A DNA stretch of 64,000 nucleotides from Sarcomyxa edulis (Eukaryota > Basidiomycota > Agaricomycetes > Agaricales > Mycenaceae): positions 124,001-188,000 of the forward strand of contig QUOL01000022.1 of the NCBI GenBank assembly GCA_009761415.1, written 5' to 3'. Below, in pieces: positions 11,401-24,405 of the stretch (the first letter of the stretch is position 1; every line of letters starts with the position of its first letter). The translations under genes were made by a program, and so were the position numbers. The notes under the pieces are model-generated. The model had not been told where the DNA came from. It was given only the letters and a program-made list of their open reading frames with translations, and did not search any database.

Positions 11401-14400
11401 TGAACCTAGTATAGGAAATATATAATGAACATCATAAACATGAAAAAATTGCAAAAGGTCTTACCGAGAAACAAATTGGAAGGAAAACCCCTTCATTTTC
11501 GCTTGTCCAGTCTCTCCGCCCTGAGCACTGAAGCGGAGAGATTCGATGGAGAACAAGAACGCACGAACAGCATGAGAATCAAGACTGCCCGTGTGGGGTA
11601 TCTCCAGGTCTCGTTCAGCCGTGAGAGGGAACGCAACACCGATTTTCTGGATGAAAAGATCGACACCAAGATGTTCCAAAGTCGAGGATTTCTTGGGTGC
11701 TATATCGTCCCGCGATGTAACCTCAAATGTTTTCAGGATGTTTTTAGTCTTCTCCTTGAAGGCCGCAAGCTCTAAAGCCCTCTGTTCTTTGCGATCTAGC
11801 ATTTCAGCCTATATACAATTGTAAGCTCATATATGGAATATCCTATGGATAATACAACGATACCTGTAAATGGTCGATGAAATCGCCGATCTCCCCGATC
11901 GAACTGGGTTGCATGACAGCATGTATCTTGTCCACCCAGAGTTTCAAAACCTGTCCTGGAGAGGGACTGGATTTTCGGCTTGTACCACTGGCCTTGATAT
12001 CAAGAATCACAAAAGCGGAACGAAGGTTTCGATTGAAAGCCAACTGCGAGCTGCGCGCCACGCGGGGTGCCAAGGATAGTGCTAAATCCGAAAGCGATAT
12101 ATGCCATGCCCAATCCGCGTCGTTCTGAAGACCACCATTAATGTCTTCGCATTCCAAGTAAACTATGGAGGAAACGCCTTCTAGACCAAGGCGAAACCCT
12201 CTCATCTTCAAAAACCCACTGAAGACCCACGGCGAATGTAATGGCTGATTTGAATTTTCCGAGGGAATGGGTTGTTTGAGACGAGTCTCTTGAATCAAAA
12301 CCATCAGATCATTGAAATCTTGCCCAAACTTTTGTTGTACAGCGAGTAGCGTGTCCCAGTGTGAGGGTTTCACCTTGATATCAAGAAACTCCATCAAGGC
12401 AAGACCACAAACAGAGGTTCCGTCACGGCTGCCCGTGAGGGATACTTGAGGAACCTCGAATTGAACTCGGGGTGCGATGACGTGTGACGCATGTGTTTGC
12501 GATGACACACCGAAGATCTGAGAGCCTACTTGCAGTCCAAATGCTTGTGTCGAACTTTTCGTCGAGGTTGGGGACATCAAATACATCGTAGTCCGATTGG
12601 CTTCCCAGGAAAGCCATGTACCGTGCATGATCTGTAGAGATATTTTGAACGAATTGAGGTGACCATGAATCTGAAAAGTGGATCGACGCCGCGAGGATTG
12701 AGAGAACGTTGGAGAGACTGATTTTTTCGGCGCATTCTGTAACTCCGACAATAACTCTTGAAGCGTTGCTTCGAATCCAGGAAGAAAATCGGCTCTCCAT
12801 TCCTCTATGAAACGATAGAGACGTAAAACACTGCGCGGCACGGTAAGCCGACATCCTTCAATGGCGAAGACAAGCCGTAAGACGATGATTGAGGCTGGGT
12901 CCTGGCGCGAAACAGCATTGACCTTTCCTCCAGAAAGCATCGCCGAGGCAAGGATGTCTTGACTGCTTCGTTTGGACATATCATCCGGGGAACGTGCTCT
13001 GAGGAAAATCTCACCAAAGGTCAAAGAGTGGTTCATTGACTGGCTAGGAGGAGGACCATGTCCTATGCAGAGGGCAGATATGACTTGTACATCGGTGGTA
13101 CCAAATTCGAATATGATGTTCTGGGCAGCTGCTTGTATTCGTAGTCGATGGAGATGAAAGGTAACATCTGCACTCATTATCCGATTTTCGGTGAGAGGAA
13201 TATTCACCTTGTCAAGCGCGATTTCGTTCGTGGAGGGGGGATTGAGATCGACATGCCTTCTGCGGACGCGCAGAATTTGCTGGCCGAAATTCATTAGATG
13301 GGGAGAGACAGCCAAGCTAACTTCCCGAAGCGAGACTGATATCATCACTTTTCGAACCTTCCTTCGTCCAGTTCCTCCCAAAGAAGCTTGCGACTGTGTC
13401 GCCGAAGGGAGTACTGTCGATAGTACGAGATCGTGGGGTCGAACACGAGCAGTGATGTCGAATGAAGCTAAGGTAAACCGGCTTGACGGCCCACCCAAGG
13501 GATGCAGGATTTCGATTTCCATGTTTCTTATTTGGATCGCAATTTCCTTGGTCACATCTCGAGGTAATTGCGAAAATTGTAATAAAGGATCTGGAAGGCG
13601 CAAACTCGGGAATATTGGTTCCAAGACCGATATCTGAGAGACACTTGATGCATCCGGATCCAAGGCTAAGCTCATCAGGCGGGACTGCAGAAGAAGGGAT
13701 ATATCGTCCATAGAGACGGGAGTCACAGAGGGTTGCATAGAACGAAATCGACGCCGTTCATCTCCTTCTAGATGCCAGAGACAATTTCGTAAATGGAATA
13801 GAAACTTGAAGTTTGTGTCGGTACGCAATTCGTGCGGACGACCCCCTTGGACGAGATAAGAGGGCTGGATGGTTGAGAGTGGGTCTACAATGGTCTTCTC
13901 ATTGGATGACTGCAAGACATCATAGATCAGGTTTTGCGTCCTAGTCAAAGCATGGTCGGACCACTTCATCGAGATGCTTGAGATATCTCGAAATAATGTT
14001 TGGGTAGCGATCGCAGAGGCCGCGAGGTATTCTGGGGCTAGATGCACGAGTCTGGTAGAGATGGTTCTGATTGCCACTTCCGCATTCTGTGGCGTAAGAG
14101 TCACGGCGATGTCGGCCAGATTGAGATCAAAAAGACCTGTTTTGGGGCGGAATGGAGAGACTTGTGCGGCTAGCCGTGGATCAGCAGCAATATCCATACC
14201 AACAGACAGACCTTCGACCCTGCCAGAGAGAACATGGTGCGTGTGGACACTGTTTCCTGACAAACGGACCCCATGTAAAAAGCAGTCAACAACAACCACA
14301 GCACCAGGAGGATCCAAGATTGCAGGTTCTACAGGAGATGTCTCTGGAGTCTTGTTACCGGCGACTGCTATGTGTTGGAAAAGAAGGATGTGCACCGAAG

Positions 14401-17400
14401 TCAGGTTTATGTCCGTTACGATGTGTTGATGTACTGGCGCAATGATTTCTCTGCGTCTCTCGATCGATTCGCCGAACTGAGTAAGATAACCTGCTAGCAG
14501 CCCATCCAAACTAAGTTCGGGACTCAGAGTCTATATGAGGAGAAATCAATTGACTGTACGAACTAGCGATTGATTATGCCTTACATTCGACTCCATCTCC
14601 TCTTCCAGACGAGCTATCACCGATAAGATGAGAGGTGTGAGTCGAATTGTAAGGCCCTTACGTGACTCAAAACGAAAAACAGTGCTGTCCAGTCTTTCGA
14701 TATATCCGTCGAGCGCGCTGTTGTCAATGAAGTCGGGCTTCGGTTGATCATGGTGACCGGCACCTCGACGTTCCTTCCTAGCACTGCCAGAGTGTCCCTC
14801 CTAATGTGCAACCATTCAACAAGGTGTTTTGGAGAGCTTGTCTTGATAAAAGACCTACCCGAATCTTGACAAAAGGTGTACCAATCCACTGCGAGGGATT
14901 ATCGAGGGAATGTGCGGAATAACTTCGTACTATGCGAGTATAATGCGAGGCAGTAGTCCCGCTAAAGCCTAATATACATGTGAGTTGCGATAATAGCTTA
15001 GCAAAGTTGAGACTTGCCATTCGGGAGGTCTTCCCAATCGCTATCCGAGGAATAGGTGTCTGTCAGATCTTCGTTATCAGACTCATCGCCACTTGTCATG
15101 CTCTGCTCCTCATTCGGAATGACAGCCTGAGATGAGATTGGTGTGATGCGTGTCTGCCTAAAAATCTGAGGTGAGAGGCACATCGTGATAATTAGAATGA
15201 ATGCATACGCCAGACGAGCGTCGCGGTCAGCTTCTGAGACACCTTCTTCACCGTCAGATTCAGACAGATGAGGCAGATTGGACCAGCGCTGTGGTTTAAT
15301 GGAGTTCCGAATATTCGCATAACTGGTCAATCGTTCGACTCTTTCTTTTCCTATGTTGGTGAGCATAGGCTGAGGGAGATAGAGTCCGGTCTTATGCGAA
15401 CCTCGCCCTTGTATCCGAGTCAGCATATCCTCACAGACAGAGGGCAGTAAATATCATATGTACCTGGATTAACAGGATCACTGGAAGTGAAACTCCTGAA
15501 CATACGTGTCGCTCGATTGGTAGGCTCGTCTTGCACATGAATGAATTCCGCCTGTGCACGTCCTGTATCTTTCCATCCGTCGGGAGATGAATATATGTCA
15601 AAGTAAGCATCTGTGACCAGCTCTGCAGCCTCCAGCCACGGTTGATGCCCTGACGGTGCTGTCAATAGGACTTTGACGGACGCATGGGGCAACCGCAAAC
15701 TTGTGACTTTACGGTGGAACCGTCCGGCGAGGTCATTACTTTCCACATTCAGACCTTGGCCGAGGTTTAATGCTATGGCCGCATGACCTGCCTTCCAGGT
15801 AAGATCGACTGGGTCGAGCGAGAGTTTCAGGAATGTGACTGTACGTGGGCTAGGTATTAGGTCACGGTCTCATATTCGATGCTCCGCGGTTGGTGATGCT
15901 TACCGTCCGGATCCACTGCTGGTACGTATACAGCAGCAGGCGCGTTTGATGCGTCAGAAAAGTTCAGACGGAAAGCATCACCGACCGCCATCAACAATTT
16001 ACCGTCTAAAGCAGTGAGAATGCCTTTAATATGACCAACACGAATGTTCCAAATGCAGACGTAGGTTGCAGTCCGAGGCTGAGGACCGAATAGTCGGTTT
16101 GCGGTTATATCGATACCTGGGCAGGGGACCAGGATGTGAAGAAAGAATCACCGAAATAACAAACCTTGCTTACCATCGATCAAGAAGGTGTGCTTTGACT
16201 TGTCGCCTTTGGAGATATCAGTCATCTTCTCGGGACAGTCGGGTGCGATGTGACCATTTATGGTGCCGATATTCAGTGACATCTCTACCTCGCAAAAGTC
16301 AGTAACCTTCACAAGACTTGACTGCACAAGGAAACGAATTTACCCATGTAATAATCGTGCATGCGAAACTCTAATTGGAGCTCTGGAATAGAAAGCCACA
16401 CGCAAGCCCCGATTCCAGTATTTCCCTTGGCTTCATGCTGACCAAGACTGGACGTCTCGTAGCCAGGCAGTCCAGCAGGCAGGATCATAAGACCTTTTTC
16501 CAAGATAACCCTCATCTCGACTTGTAGGATGTTACTCTGTACTCGTCATAAATTAGCGGTAGTCCAGTGGCGATCGATTTATCGGTGCCTACCTTTCCAG
16601 GGCGATATTTTTCCACGACAGGGTCTCCCGGAGGTATACCTCTCCTATGCTTGTCCAAATATTCATACAGAGTCGAGAAATGCGTGAACGATCCCAAGTA
16701 ATTATCCCTCAAAACCATGAAATATCGAATTGACCAACCCAAAGCTTTGAACGCGATATCTTTGACCGTAAATGTCAATTTGCACTGTTCGATGTTGTCT
16801 TCCCGAACATCCGCAAAATACATGTACGAGCCGTCGATCTTCAATGTTCCTGCGTTGATGAGACTGTCTCCGTCTGCAGGAGCATGTAGTGCATGAGTGT
16901 TCCATCGAGGAAGGGACAAGTTCAACGCCACATCTGGGATCGTGCTAGAAAATGATATTGTCGTACAATCCGGCCGGTATGTATTCGAAGGTATCTTGAC
17001 GGTGGTACTGACGCGGTCCCCGCGCGCAGTCAAAAGAGCTAGTAGAGGCAAGGTTGTAAACACGGGATATCTAACGGGAGACGAAAGAAAAGTGACTGAC
17101 CGTTTTCGTCTTTGATATTCGGCTTGTCAATGATATTATGATCATTCGCATATAGATTCAGCTCAAAGTGATTCATCTCTAGTTGCAGAGTATAAACCAT
17201 GGGAATGAAACGCTGATAATCACTCGGTGGTCCAGACGTCCAATCTTTTGCAAGGTCGGTGAACATGTTGATGTGGTCCCGGAGGAGATACAAGACGGGC
17301 TGTCGAAGGAATATGGCGATCGTCCAATTACGCTCGGCATTCCACTTCAGCGGGGAGGGCAGTTCGCAACGTATCTAGAGGGCAGGTTAGCGTAAGTTTT

Positions 17401-19546
17401 TTAGAAGCTCCGCACATGACAGAAACGCACCCGACAAGACTCGGCGGTAACCAGTCGGATATCATTCAGACTAGATGTAATCGCAATAGTGTCTAGATGG
17501 ACTTCGAGGAGCGGGTCATATCCATTCTTGTCAGCGATCATGGGCACAACGTAGGTGATAGACGAGCTGTCTCCAGCCGTAAGGTGTATGGATGCCGGTT
17601 CGCGCGTCCTCGGCCGTCGTACATCCTTGACACCATCCCACATCCAATTCTAGGGACGAGCAGGAAGTCAGTCATGTCTGAAAGGGGTATTATCTAGAAT
17701 GAAAGCTACCTTCGAAGCCTCGCGAAATGGAATATGCAACGTCGTATCCTCCCGCAACTCGATGAATATCTGCATCGAAGTGAACATACGTTGATCTCCG
17801 GGACTAGGCCGAGGCGTTTCTTTCACGTCGATATATACCGGCGGGAAGAATGCTTTCTGCAATTCGACTCTACAAATACAAAAGCAACAAATGCAACAGA
17901 GCATCTCAGTGCACAGCCAAGAAAAGGAAGACGAAGACGCTCTTACCTCTGTCGATCAGCCCAAGGCCCATATCTCAAAAACCCACTCCTGACCACAACA
18001 TCGATACCCCACTCGGGTGGCATCCCACCATTCACAACATCAAACTGATCGCTCATCTTGCTCGGCTCAACATTAACATTAGGATCCCACGGGATCTCCC
18101 CTACCACATCCGCATAATACAACAACTCTAGCACAGGAGCCTCGAGGATTTTTCGCTCGATAGCATATTCAAGCGTAGAGAAATCCACACCGATGGGTTG
18201 ATTGTCTTCGGGGGTTGGTAAGAGCTTAGTGTGTATTCCTGTGTTGTTGGGTGGGAGGCGGACGGTGGCGTTGCGGTTGGAGAGTGCGCGAATGGCTGGA
18301 TGACGCCAGAGTTTTGTGAATGTTGAGAAGGAGAGGTATGAGGAGGACGGCCGGGTGTAAGGTGAAGATCTAAGGAGTATGAAAAGTAGTGTGTTGAGCG
18401 TGGTACCATATTATTCGTACCGTGTATTGACACGTACTGTTTGAGTTCCTCCACTGTTTTACCCATTGCAGTCATTGGGTCCTGGTAGCTGTCATTCTGC
18501 ACGTAGCGTATGATCGCATGTTGGAACTTCAAATTAAGCATCTGCTTGTATAGATCGTGCTTGCATCGTGCCTGGTAAGTAGACCATCAATCTTCAGCGG
18601 TACATTATTGTGTTGAGAGATAAATGACGAACCGGTACAATCCCATAAGTCCCCTCAGTCCTCTGGAATTCCGCAACGAGTAAATTGGGAGTCGACGCGT
18701 TCCCGCAAAGGATGGCCCCTTTGGTAACTTGGATCCCGAGAGGTAACAAATCCTTCGGATCTAGACTGGGTAATTGACGTCGTAGCCAAGAACATCCCTT
18801 CCTGATGAACTCGGGTGTCCGCCCCTTCAACAAAGAGGGTGGGTAGAGTGGGGATATCGAAGCTTTATTTTCAGGAGGGTTGGCATCAGTTCCTAGGCTG
18901 GAAATTTGCTGGGTAATGACGTACTTGAAAGGACGGAAGTCTTTTGAAACGTCTGACGTTGTTCGTTAGTACGAGAAACGGGACGACTAGGTAGATTCGG
19001 TGTCATTTGCGAAACAATATTATCGTAAGCCGCCGTTCTGTTATACAGGAACCATTCGAATCCTTGGAAGGATACCTGAATCCGGCAAGACAGAGACCGA
19101 TTCGAATGCTTCACTGGAACGTTGGTGAGCATTCATCATGGACCTCGAGGGCTAGAAGCTAGCATACCTTCCTCCCCTCCTCCACGTGCATGACCCAAAT
19201 CATCCTCCGTCGTGGGTCTCCGGATCCAGTACCTCCATGATACATGTCCTTTAACGATTTTGATCGTCTGGTTGCTCGAATGGTAGCGTATGTCCTTGAG
19301 CAATATTCTGCCCGCTAATAAAGAGAAATGGATAGATCCTGTTCCGTGATGTTCAGTGAATGTGTGATTCGAAAGACATCGGGGCATACCTATTTCGACC
19401 CATACGCTGGAAGCCCCTTGGTTCCAATATACGAGACGTATGAAGAGGCCTATTAGGTAGGCAATGAAACGGTTCCAGAAAAAGAAGTAGAGAATAGATG
19501 CGATGATGATACATATGCAGGTGACGATTAAGAGATGGTTGAGCAT
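8418..19546 (-). CDS. CSF1: Csf1 bridge-like lipid transfer protein (KIAA1109/Tweek family)
   Basis: Csf1 is a very large ER-anchored protein forming a hydrophobic groove that moves phospholipids between membranes, and in yeast supports GPI-anchor synthesis and cold growth. The start at 19546 encodes a single membrane anchor (MLNHLLIVTCICIIIASILYFFF), then the chorein-like N-terminus with IHFSLLAGRILLKDIRYHSSNQTI and GHVSWRYW. Later blocks include YANDHNIIDKPN, NLSLPRWNTHALHAP, YFADVREDNIEQ.KLTF, FKALGWSIRYFMVLRDNYLGSFTHF and GIPPGDPVVEKYRPGK. The C-terminus has PRNRHIERLTMRQLGEATPDVMHPFFMKKAGFNLEDS. The 3' exons I could place are 8418-9804, 9864-11405, 11465-11808, 11864-14530, 14585-14800, 14859-14968, 15018-15157, 15209-15350 and from 15464 upward; the 5' third (15.5-19.5 kb) has many smaller exons I did not delimit. 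The intron 14969-15017 needs a GC donor. I see no disruption. The product is roughly 3,000 aa, as usual for the family. Confidence 0.92.
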
Positions 19547-19753
19547 GTCGAGCAGCTGGTAGATGAAGATGAAATTTGAAGTTGTGGAAATTTGAACTGC
19601 GTCGGTCGAAATGGAGTTGAAAGTGGGTATAATAGCTGTAGTGGAATGTTAAACAGACAGCATTTCTGGGCAGGGTGTTTGAACGCGAGAATGAGGTGAC
19701 GGAGGTAGGAGGTAGGAGGAGAGACGGATCAGACACGCGCAACTGCTCTCAAA

Positions 19754-20013
19754 ATGAAACCAGCATCAACGCAGGCAACGACCCCGCTCAAACGACTTGC
19801 TCTTCATTCTACAGCGACATGCTCAACTCAAGCGACAGCCTACGGGAAATGTATCCTCGCAACATACACAGACGTCAAAAAAGACATCTGTAAAGAAGAA
19901 TTCGCGAAATTCGGGGCATGCCTCAGACAAGCCGTGAGTTCAACCTCGATCTCCTCCGTGAAACGAACGACGACAAAATTAACACTAATCCGCAGATGGG
20001 ACGCAAATGGTGA
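19754..20013 (+). CDS. NDUFAF8-like twin CX9C complex I assembly factor
   Basis: This is a 65-aa protein from two exons (19754-19933 and 19996-20013), joined by a 62-nt GTGAGT...GCAG intron that ends the protein as ...CLRQA-MGRKW. It has two CX9C motifs: C-STQATAYGK-C and C-KEEFAKFGA-C. The pattern C-x3-AAYG-x-C ... C-xxEF-x4-C matches human NDUFAF8, a mitochondrial intermembrane-space or matrix factor that stabilises NDUFAF5 during complex I assembly. The start is 207 bp from the divergent CSF1 start. The continued open frame beyond the donor (to 20581) is intron read-through and antisense to DSC4. Confidence 0.82.
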
Positions 20014-20100
20014 CCCGATTAGAAATATGTTTATGTTTATAATACAGCCTTTTCCACATCCAAGATTGCGATTTGATAAATCCAAAAGAAATGCCTTTCA

Positions 20101-20966
20101 TCACGACGAGTCATCCATACCACCAGGCAGCCTTCTCGACCCCGCGCTAGGATTATCTACGGAAGGACGGGGTCCTGCCTCGCCCATCATCATCAACATC
20201 CGCATGCCCATCGTGGGCACCGGCCACGTCGGTGGAGTGGTATTGGGGAGAGGGAGACCGGCGGGGTCGTTAGAATCTGGAGGTGTTGGGGGAGAGCTAC
20301 GGAGACGTGTCAAGAGTGGTGCGAGGCGGAGGTCAATGATGTATGAGGGCTCCGTGGTGCTTCGTGGGGGCGCTTTTGGTTGGTCAGACATGGATATTGG
20401 AATTGCTGATGAGATTGATGGGGAGGGAGTCGGGGATATTGGTGGTGGAGCGAGGATGTCAATGGTATTAGAATTCGGGTCTCCAGTGAGAGACGTTTCG
20501 TACGCGATGGTCGTAAGTAAGAACTGGAGAAACATGATGAGCAAGTCAAGTGTGATGAGTTGCGTCTTCGACGGGACGTAGGCTGTTGGAATGGTCATCA
20601 AGGTCATTCCTTGCAAGTCAAGGGATATAATCACGCACCCAATCCGATGAAATCAAGTATGATGCCCCGTCCCTCCGCTGCTCCTTGTACCGCATGTGTC
20701 CAGATCCCCAACGCGCTGAAGACGAACACCAAGCCAAAGTGAAACCGCAACGAACGAGTGGGGTCGATGTCCCTCGGTTTCGCGAAATTAACCTGGGATA
20801 TAAGACGAAATCCGAAGAGCCATATAGTCGGGGACAGGAAGAATGAAAGGGTGTGCAGTTGGTACAGCAAGGAATCGAGCTGTGGGTCAATACGTTAGTA
20901 TATCCATACGAGCTCCAAGATGTATGTAGATGCTCGCCGAGTAGATGATATGCTGGCGTTGGGCAT
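20101..20966 (-). CDS. DSC E3 ligase complex subunit 4-like (DUF1746) membrane protein, 5' end unsure
   Basis: DUF1746 proteins are subunits of the Golgi/endosomal Dsc ubiquitin ligase, which cleaves SREBP in fungi and degrades orphan membrane proteins. The core reads LDSLLYQLHTLSFFLSPTIWLFGFRLISQ, NFAKPRDIDPTRSLRFHFGLVFVFSALGIWTHAVQGAAEGRGIILDFIGL, intron (GTGCGT...CAACAG), then AYVPSKTQLITLDLLIMFLQFLLTTIAYETSL and a Pro/Ser-rich tail to the stop at 20101. There are about four membrane segments. No ATG lies in the exon that starts LDSLLYQ (from 20879). A first exon from the ATG at 20966 (MPNASIS) would need a 30-nt intron (20880-20909). The same frame stays open to an ATG at 21119, with other possible donors. 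The gene converges on NDUFAF8 with an 87-bp gap. Confidence 0.75.
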
Positions 20967-21566
20967 GATGCCGCCTGTGCATGTCATAAATTGCAGTTCA
21001 CCGTAAGCCCATCGGGCGCAGACCTGAGAGTCAGCTGTGGCTGTGTGGCTGTGTTGTACTACACCTTGCATCGTCAAGTTGCCACACTGATACTTACTTG
21101 CACTCAATGCCAGTGGCATGGAAATTCAAGGAAATCAACAAGTGATCAATCGACACTTGGTGATTAATCGAGCAAGAGGTACATAGCTATGAGCCAGGTT
21201 TCTAGTCTCGAATTGTCCACAAAATTCCAATATACACAGTGTACACGACGCAGACCTACCTATTCGAAAACGGAGCTTCCAGTTCAAGTGCAGAGGAAGC
21301 GGGGATGGCTATCTTGAAGTCAGTAAGTGGATTCTGGGCAGTTTGGAAGCGATCAACTCACCGCACTCGAATAAGACTTCGTATTTGTCGGCTCATACCG
21401 CAAATCGCGAAGACGCTTGCGAAGCACTACGCGCCAGTCCGCATCAAGGCTATCACAATCACATCTGCCGTCTCTGATATGTACTCCTCCGCACAGCGCC
21501 ACTCGGCTGACAAAATTTTCTCAACCGTTAGTTAGCTAACCACGAGCACCGCTTCCAAAGGGCTTA
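20967..21566. other. Region upstream of DSC4
   Basis: Apart from a possible extension of the DSC4 first exon to 21119, I find no supported gene. A 15-bp sequence at 21398-21412 (CCGCAAATCGCGAAG) recurs at 21976-21990 inside the adjacent pseudogene fragment and may be a further scrap of it. Confidence 0.35.
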
Positions 21567-21569
21567 CTA

Positions 21570-21990
21570 TAACTTTGTGGCAAGCACACATTTGTCTATA
21601 TATTCATTCGGGATGGTATATGGGCTTTTGCCCTCATATTTGGTATGCTTACCGCACGCACACTGTCTTTTCCTCGCAACTAATGACAAGACCACCACAC
21701 TAGTCATGTTTCTTATCACTTCATTCGTATATCGATTGAATTCTCCGCTAGCAAGTGCATGTTTCTTGTGAGCCATTCCTCTACCTCTAGCTATATACTA
21801 GTATGAGATTGATTCTACGCATGTGTTAGCTGGACATCGGCCATAGTATCTTTCACGGTGAGTTGCTCTAGTCTAATCTCCTCTCGTAGTGAAATCTACT
21901 ATGCTGTCTAGGGATCTCATATCCTGCTACATATGAGGCAACTGACCTCAACCAGCTCTAACACGTCACGTCATTCCGCAAATCGCGAAG
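21570..21990 (+). pseudogene. DUF6533-type gene fragment (3' exons only)
   Basis: This is a decayed partial copy of the DUF6533 gene at 25831-27258. It begins abruptly with GKHTFVYIFIRDGIWAFALIF (21574-21640). It continues with the exon T...FLITSFVYRLNSPLASACF, a GTGAGC donor, then WTSAIVSFT with a donor. Past 21910 the final exon is degraded, reading GGATCTCATATCC...CTCAACCAGCTC in place of the intact gene's SHVLLNLRRLTSTSYN segment. No upstream exons precede it, so it cannot encode the whole protein. Confidence 0.7.
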
Positions 21991-22477
21991 TTCCGGTGTT
22001 CAAGCACGCTGTTCCTACCCACTTAGGTGAGCTTGCCGGAGATCATAATGCTTGTTAAAAGTCGCTCATCACGCGCATGGGTGCAGCGTACAGGATTCCA
22101 CTAGAGCTTGGACATCGACTAGTAATTATATTACTCCAAGTGTCAGTTTGATAGAGAAGAACAGTTACGAAGAGCAATGGGGGTCATGTGATCTTGACGC
22201 GTCAAGGACGCGAGGTGCGGCGTGACGCGTAACGCTTCAAGCGCGTCCGCAATCATTTTGGAACCTGTTCCGAGTCCGAGTCATAAGGTCAGATTCACCG
22301 TAAAGATGAGGATCTGGCGCCCACATGAAGCTAGGCGAGAATTTCTACTTCTAAGAATATATTGGGTACGCGCACGATAAAACGTTGGATTCTAGATATC
22401 GACGTAGAATATCGACGTTGCCGTGTGATTTTGCGATCAAGATAAAGATAGGTGAGGTTATATTGATTTATACCGGG
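21991..22477. other. Intergenic
   Basis: Nothing gene-like can be supported here. The stretch around 22190-22250 has several ACGCGT/GACGCG words but no clear repeat structure. Confidence 0.3.
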
Positions 22478-23610
22478 CTATCCCTTATATTCAAACACAA
22501 ATCCAAATTCCTTTTCAAGATACTCTCGCATGGGTCCTGTTTCCATAGGCACGTACTCCACGTCTCTGATCAACTTCCTCCCTTGAGCAGCCTCCCCTCC
22601 AGTAGTGTGCACTCTTGCCAGCCTCGGCCCTCCTTTTGCCATTTTCTCTGAGAACATTAAACTCCTCCGAGCACCTCCCGTTCCAGGAACCAATTTCGTG
22701 ACTAGGAAGAACCCAGTAAAAGCCGCCAAAGGATGGTATTGCGAATAAAAATTGAATAGTCCGATATCTCGAATCGTGATGGAGGAGAGCAAGAAGTGAA
22801 ACTGCTGCGTCCAGGTGGTGGGTGTAGAGGAAGTGAGTTCAGACCCAGAAGGTAGTTTGGTTCCTATGGGTGATTTTGGAAGTACTGTACGGCGATATAG
22901 GGTATATCCAGGTAGTATGTCGATAGGGGGTTCGTCTTCGGGCTCGTAAGGCAGAGGTTCATGCTTTAACGTCCAACATTCGTAAGGATTCAGTCCTGAG
23001 ACCGTTGCACCGTCTTGAAGAGGTACGCTGCGCGGTTTCCAATGTCAATGTCAAAAAAATAGTAGAGATAGACTGAGGCTCACGGTATTGGACAACCGTC
23101 TCCGCCAAATCCTACATCTAGCACGTATCTCTGGCCACTTCCGTTCCAATCCACCAGAAGTACAATATGCGTGAACGTGCCCCACTTATCTCTCGCCACC
23201 TCGTCTGCAGGATCGAGATTCGCCCAACCCTTGAACACCTTTGCTGCGACTTCAGACACGCGGAATTTGAAGGAGCGAAGGAGCGCTGCAAAAGTAGGGT
23301 TGTTTCCCCAGCAGTATGACCCTGCATGTCGTCGAACAATTGGATCAAAGGCATCGGTGCGTAAGGCCATTTGCCTGAACGAGCTCCCGAGAACTATGGG
23401 GGACGACGGGCCGATCCAGGCATCATGCGAGCAATGCATCGCAGTGGTGTCTTTGGGGACATTTTCGTGGTGTGCGAGATAGAGCTGGGAGAGTAGTTCC
23501 AGAGATGGTGGAGAGTCTACGAGCGACGGAGAGAGTGCAATACGGCGGAGGTAGGCAGCGACTTGTTCTGGAGAGAAGGAATCAGTCGCAAACGTAGGCT
23601 CTCTCGGCAT
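22478..23610 (-). CDS. Arylamine N-acetyltransferase family protein
   Basis: This is a predicted NAT-family enzyme transferring acyl groups from acyl-CoA to aromatic amines or related xenobiotics. Two exons, 23084-23610 and 22478-23027, join in frame across a GTGAGC...GCGCAG intron to give 358 aa. The N-terminus reads MPREPTFATDSFSPEQVAAYLRRIAL, then LSQLYLAHHENVPKD. The catalytic triad is visible: Cys in HAGSYCWGNNPTFAALL (canonical RGGYC, here with Ala/Ser replacing the usual Gly pair), His in FTHIVLLVDW and Asp in YVLDVGFGG. The C-terminal beta barrel contains FNFYSQYHPLAAFTGFFLVTKL. It is longer than bacterial NATs, as usual in fungi. The family is solid; the substrate is unknown. Confidence 0.88.
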
Positions 23611-24380
23611 TGGCGTTGAGAAAAGTGGGCCTAGACGAGGCGCTACGTGGGCAACGATGGAAGTCTACTCAAGTTTTCTTGTCGATTTCGCACCATTTTT
23701 AGCTGGATGATGCAATGTCAAGACTTGTCGGCGTTTTTCATGACTCGGAGTAACCTATAATGATACAGATGATTTTTTGGATGGAGATACAGGCCTCTTG
23801 AGTCGGTAGACTTTGTGTTCTGACATGGGTGAAGTACAATGGATGGAGCGTCGGCTGTATGATCTGAGCAGAACGAGGTAGTCGCGGTTTTACCTTCGTA
23901 CGACCGAACCAGATTTCCTCAATCAATTCTCCGAACTTGGTGTCCTGATGATTGATTCCTCAATGGAGACCTTCGTAAATTTACCGTGCAACATCTATTT
24001 CCAACGACCCCGACGGAAACGATGTTGCAACGATGTCAGCTCGGGATCTCTTTCGACGTCCGAACCTCTTAGTTGACTGTCGACCATCTTCGATGGCAGC
24101 GGATTTTGTCCCACCTTGCTGATAGGACGTGTCTGACCATCTTACCGTCAGCCAGTCCTTTAAGTTTCCCCATGCCGCAGGGAGGGTACCGGTGATCCAT
24201 CCCATCATTTTGCAGAAGGTGAGATCGATCATCTACACTCGCATATCCATTTTCAACCCGAGTCCGCAGGAGACATGGAATCCTTGAATGGCACAAGGAG
24301 GACCTTTTCCCTCAGTGGGGCGATATTCGAGGACACTGGTTGAGATTTGAGGTTTCAATGGCCAAGTTTCGAAAGATTTT
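23611..24380. other. Intergenic
   Basis: No gene is supported. Short open frames on both strands lack family features. Confidence 0.3.
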
Positions 24381-24405
24381 TAAACCTTGCCACTGGCTGG
24401 AGTCC

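Noticed and set aside
19754..20581. 275-codon read-through of the NDUFAF8 frame
   Set aside because: It passes a clean GTGAGT...GCAG intron and runs antisense to DSC4; the 65-aa spliced product has the expected family length.
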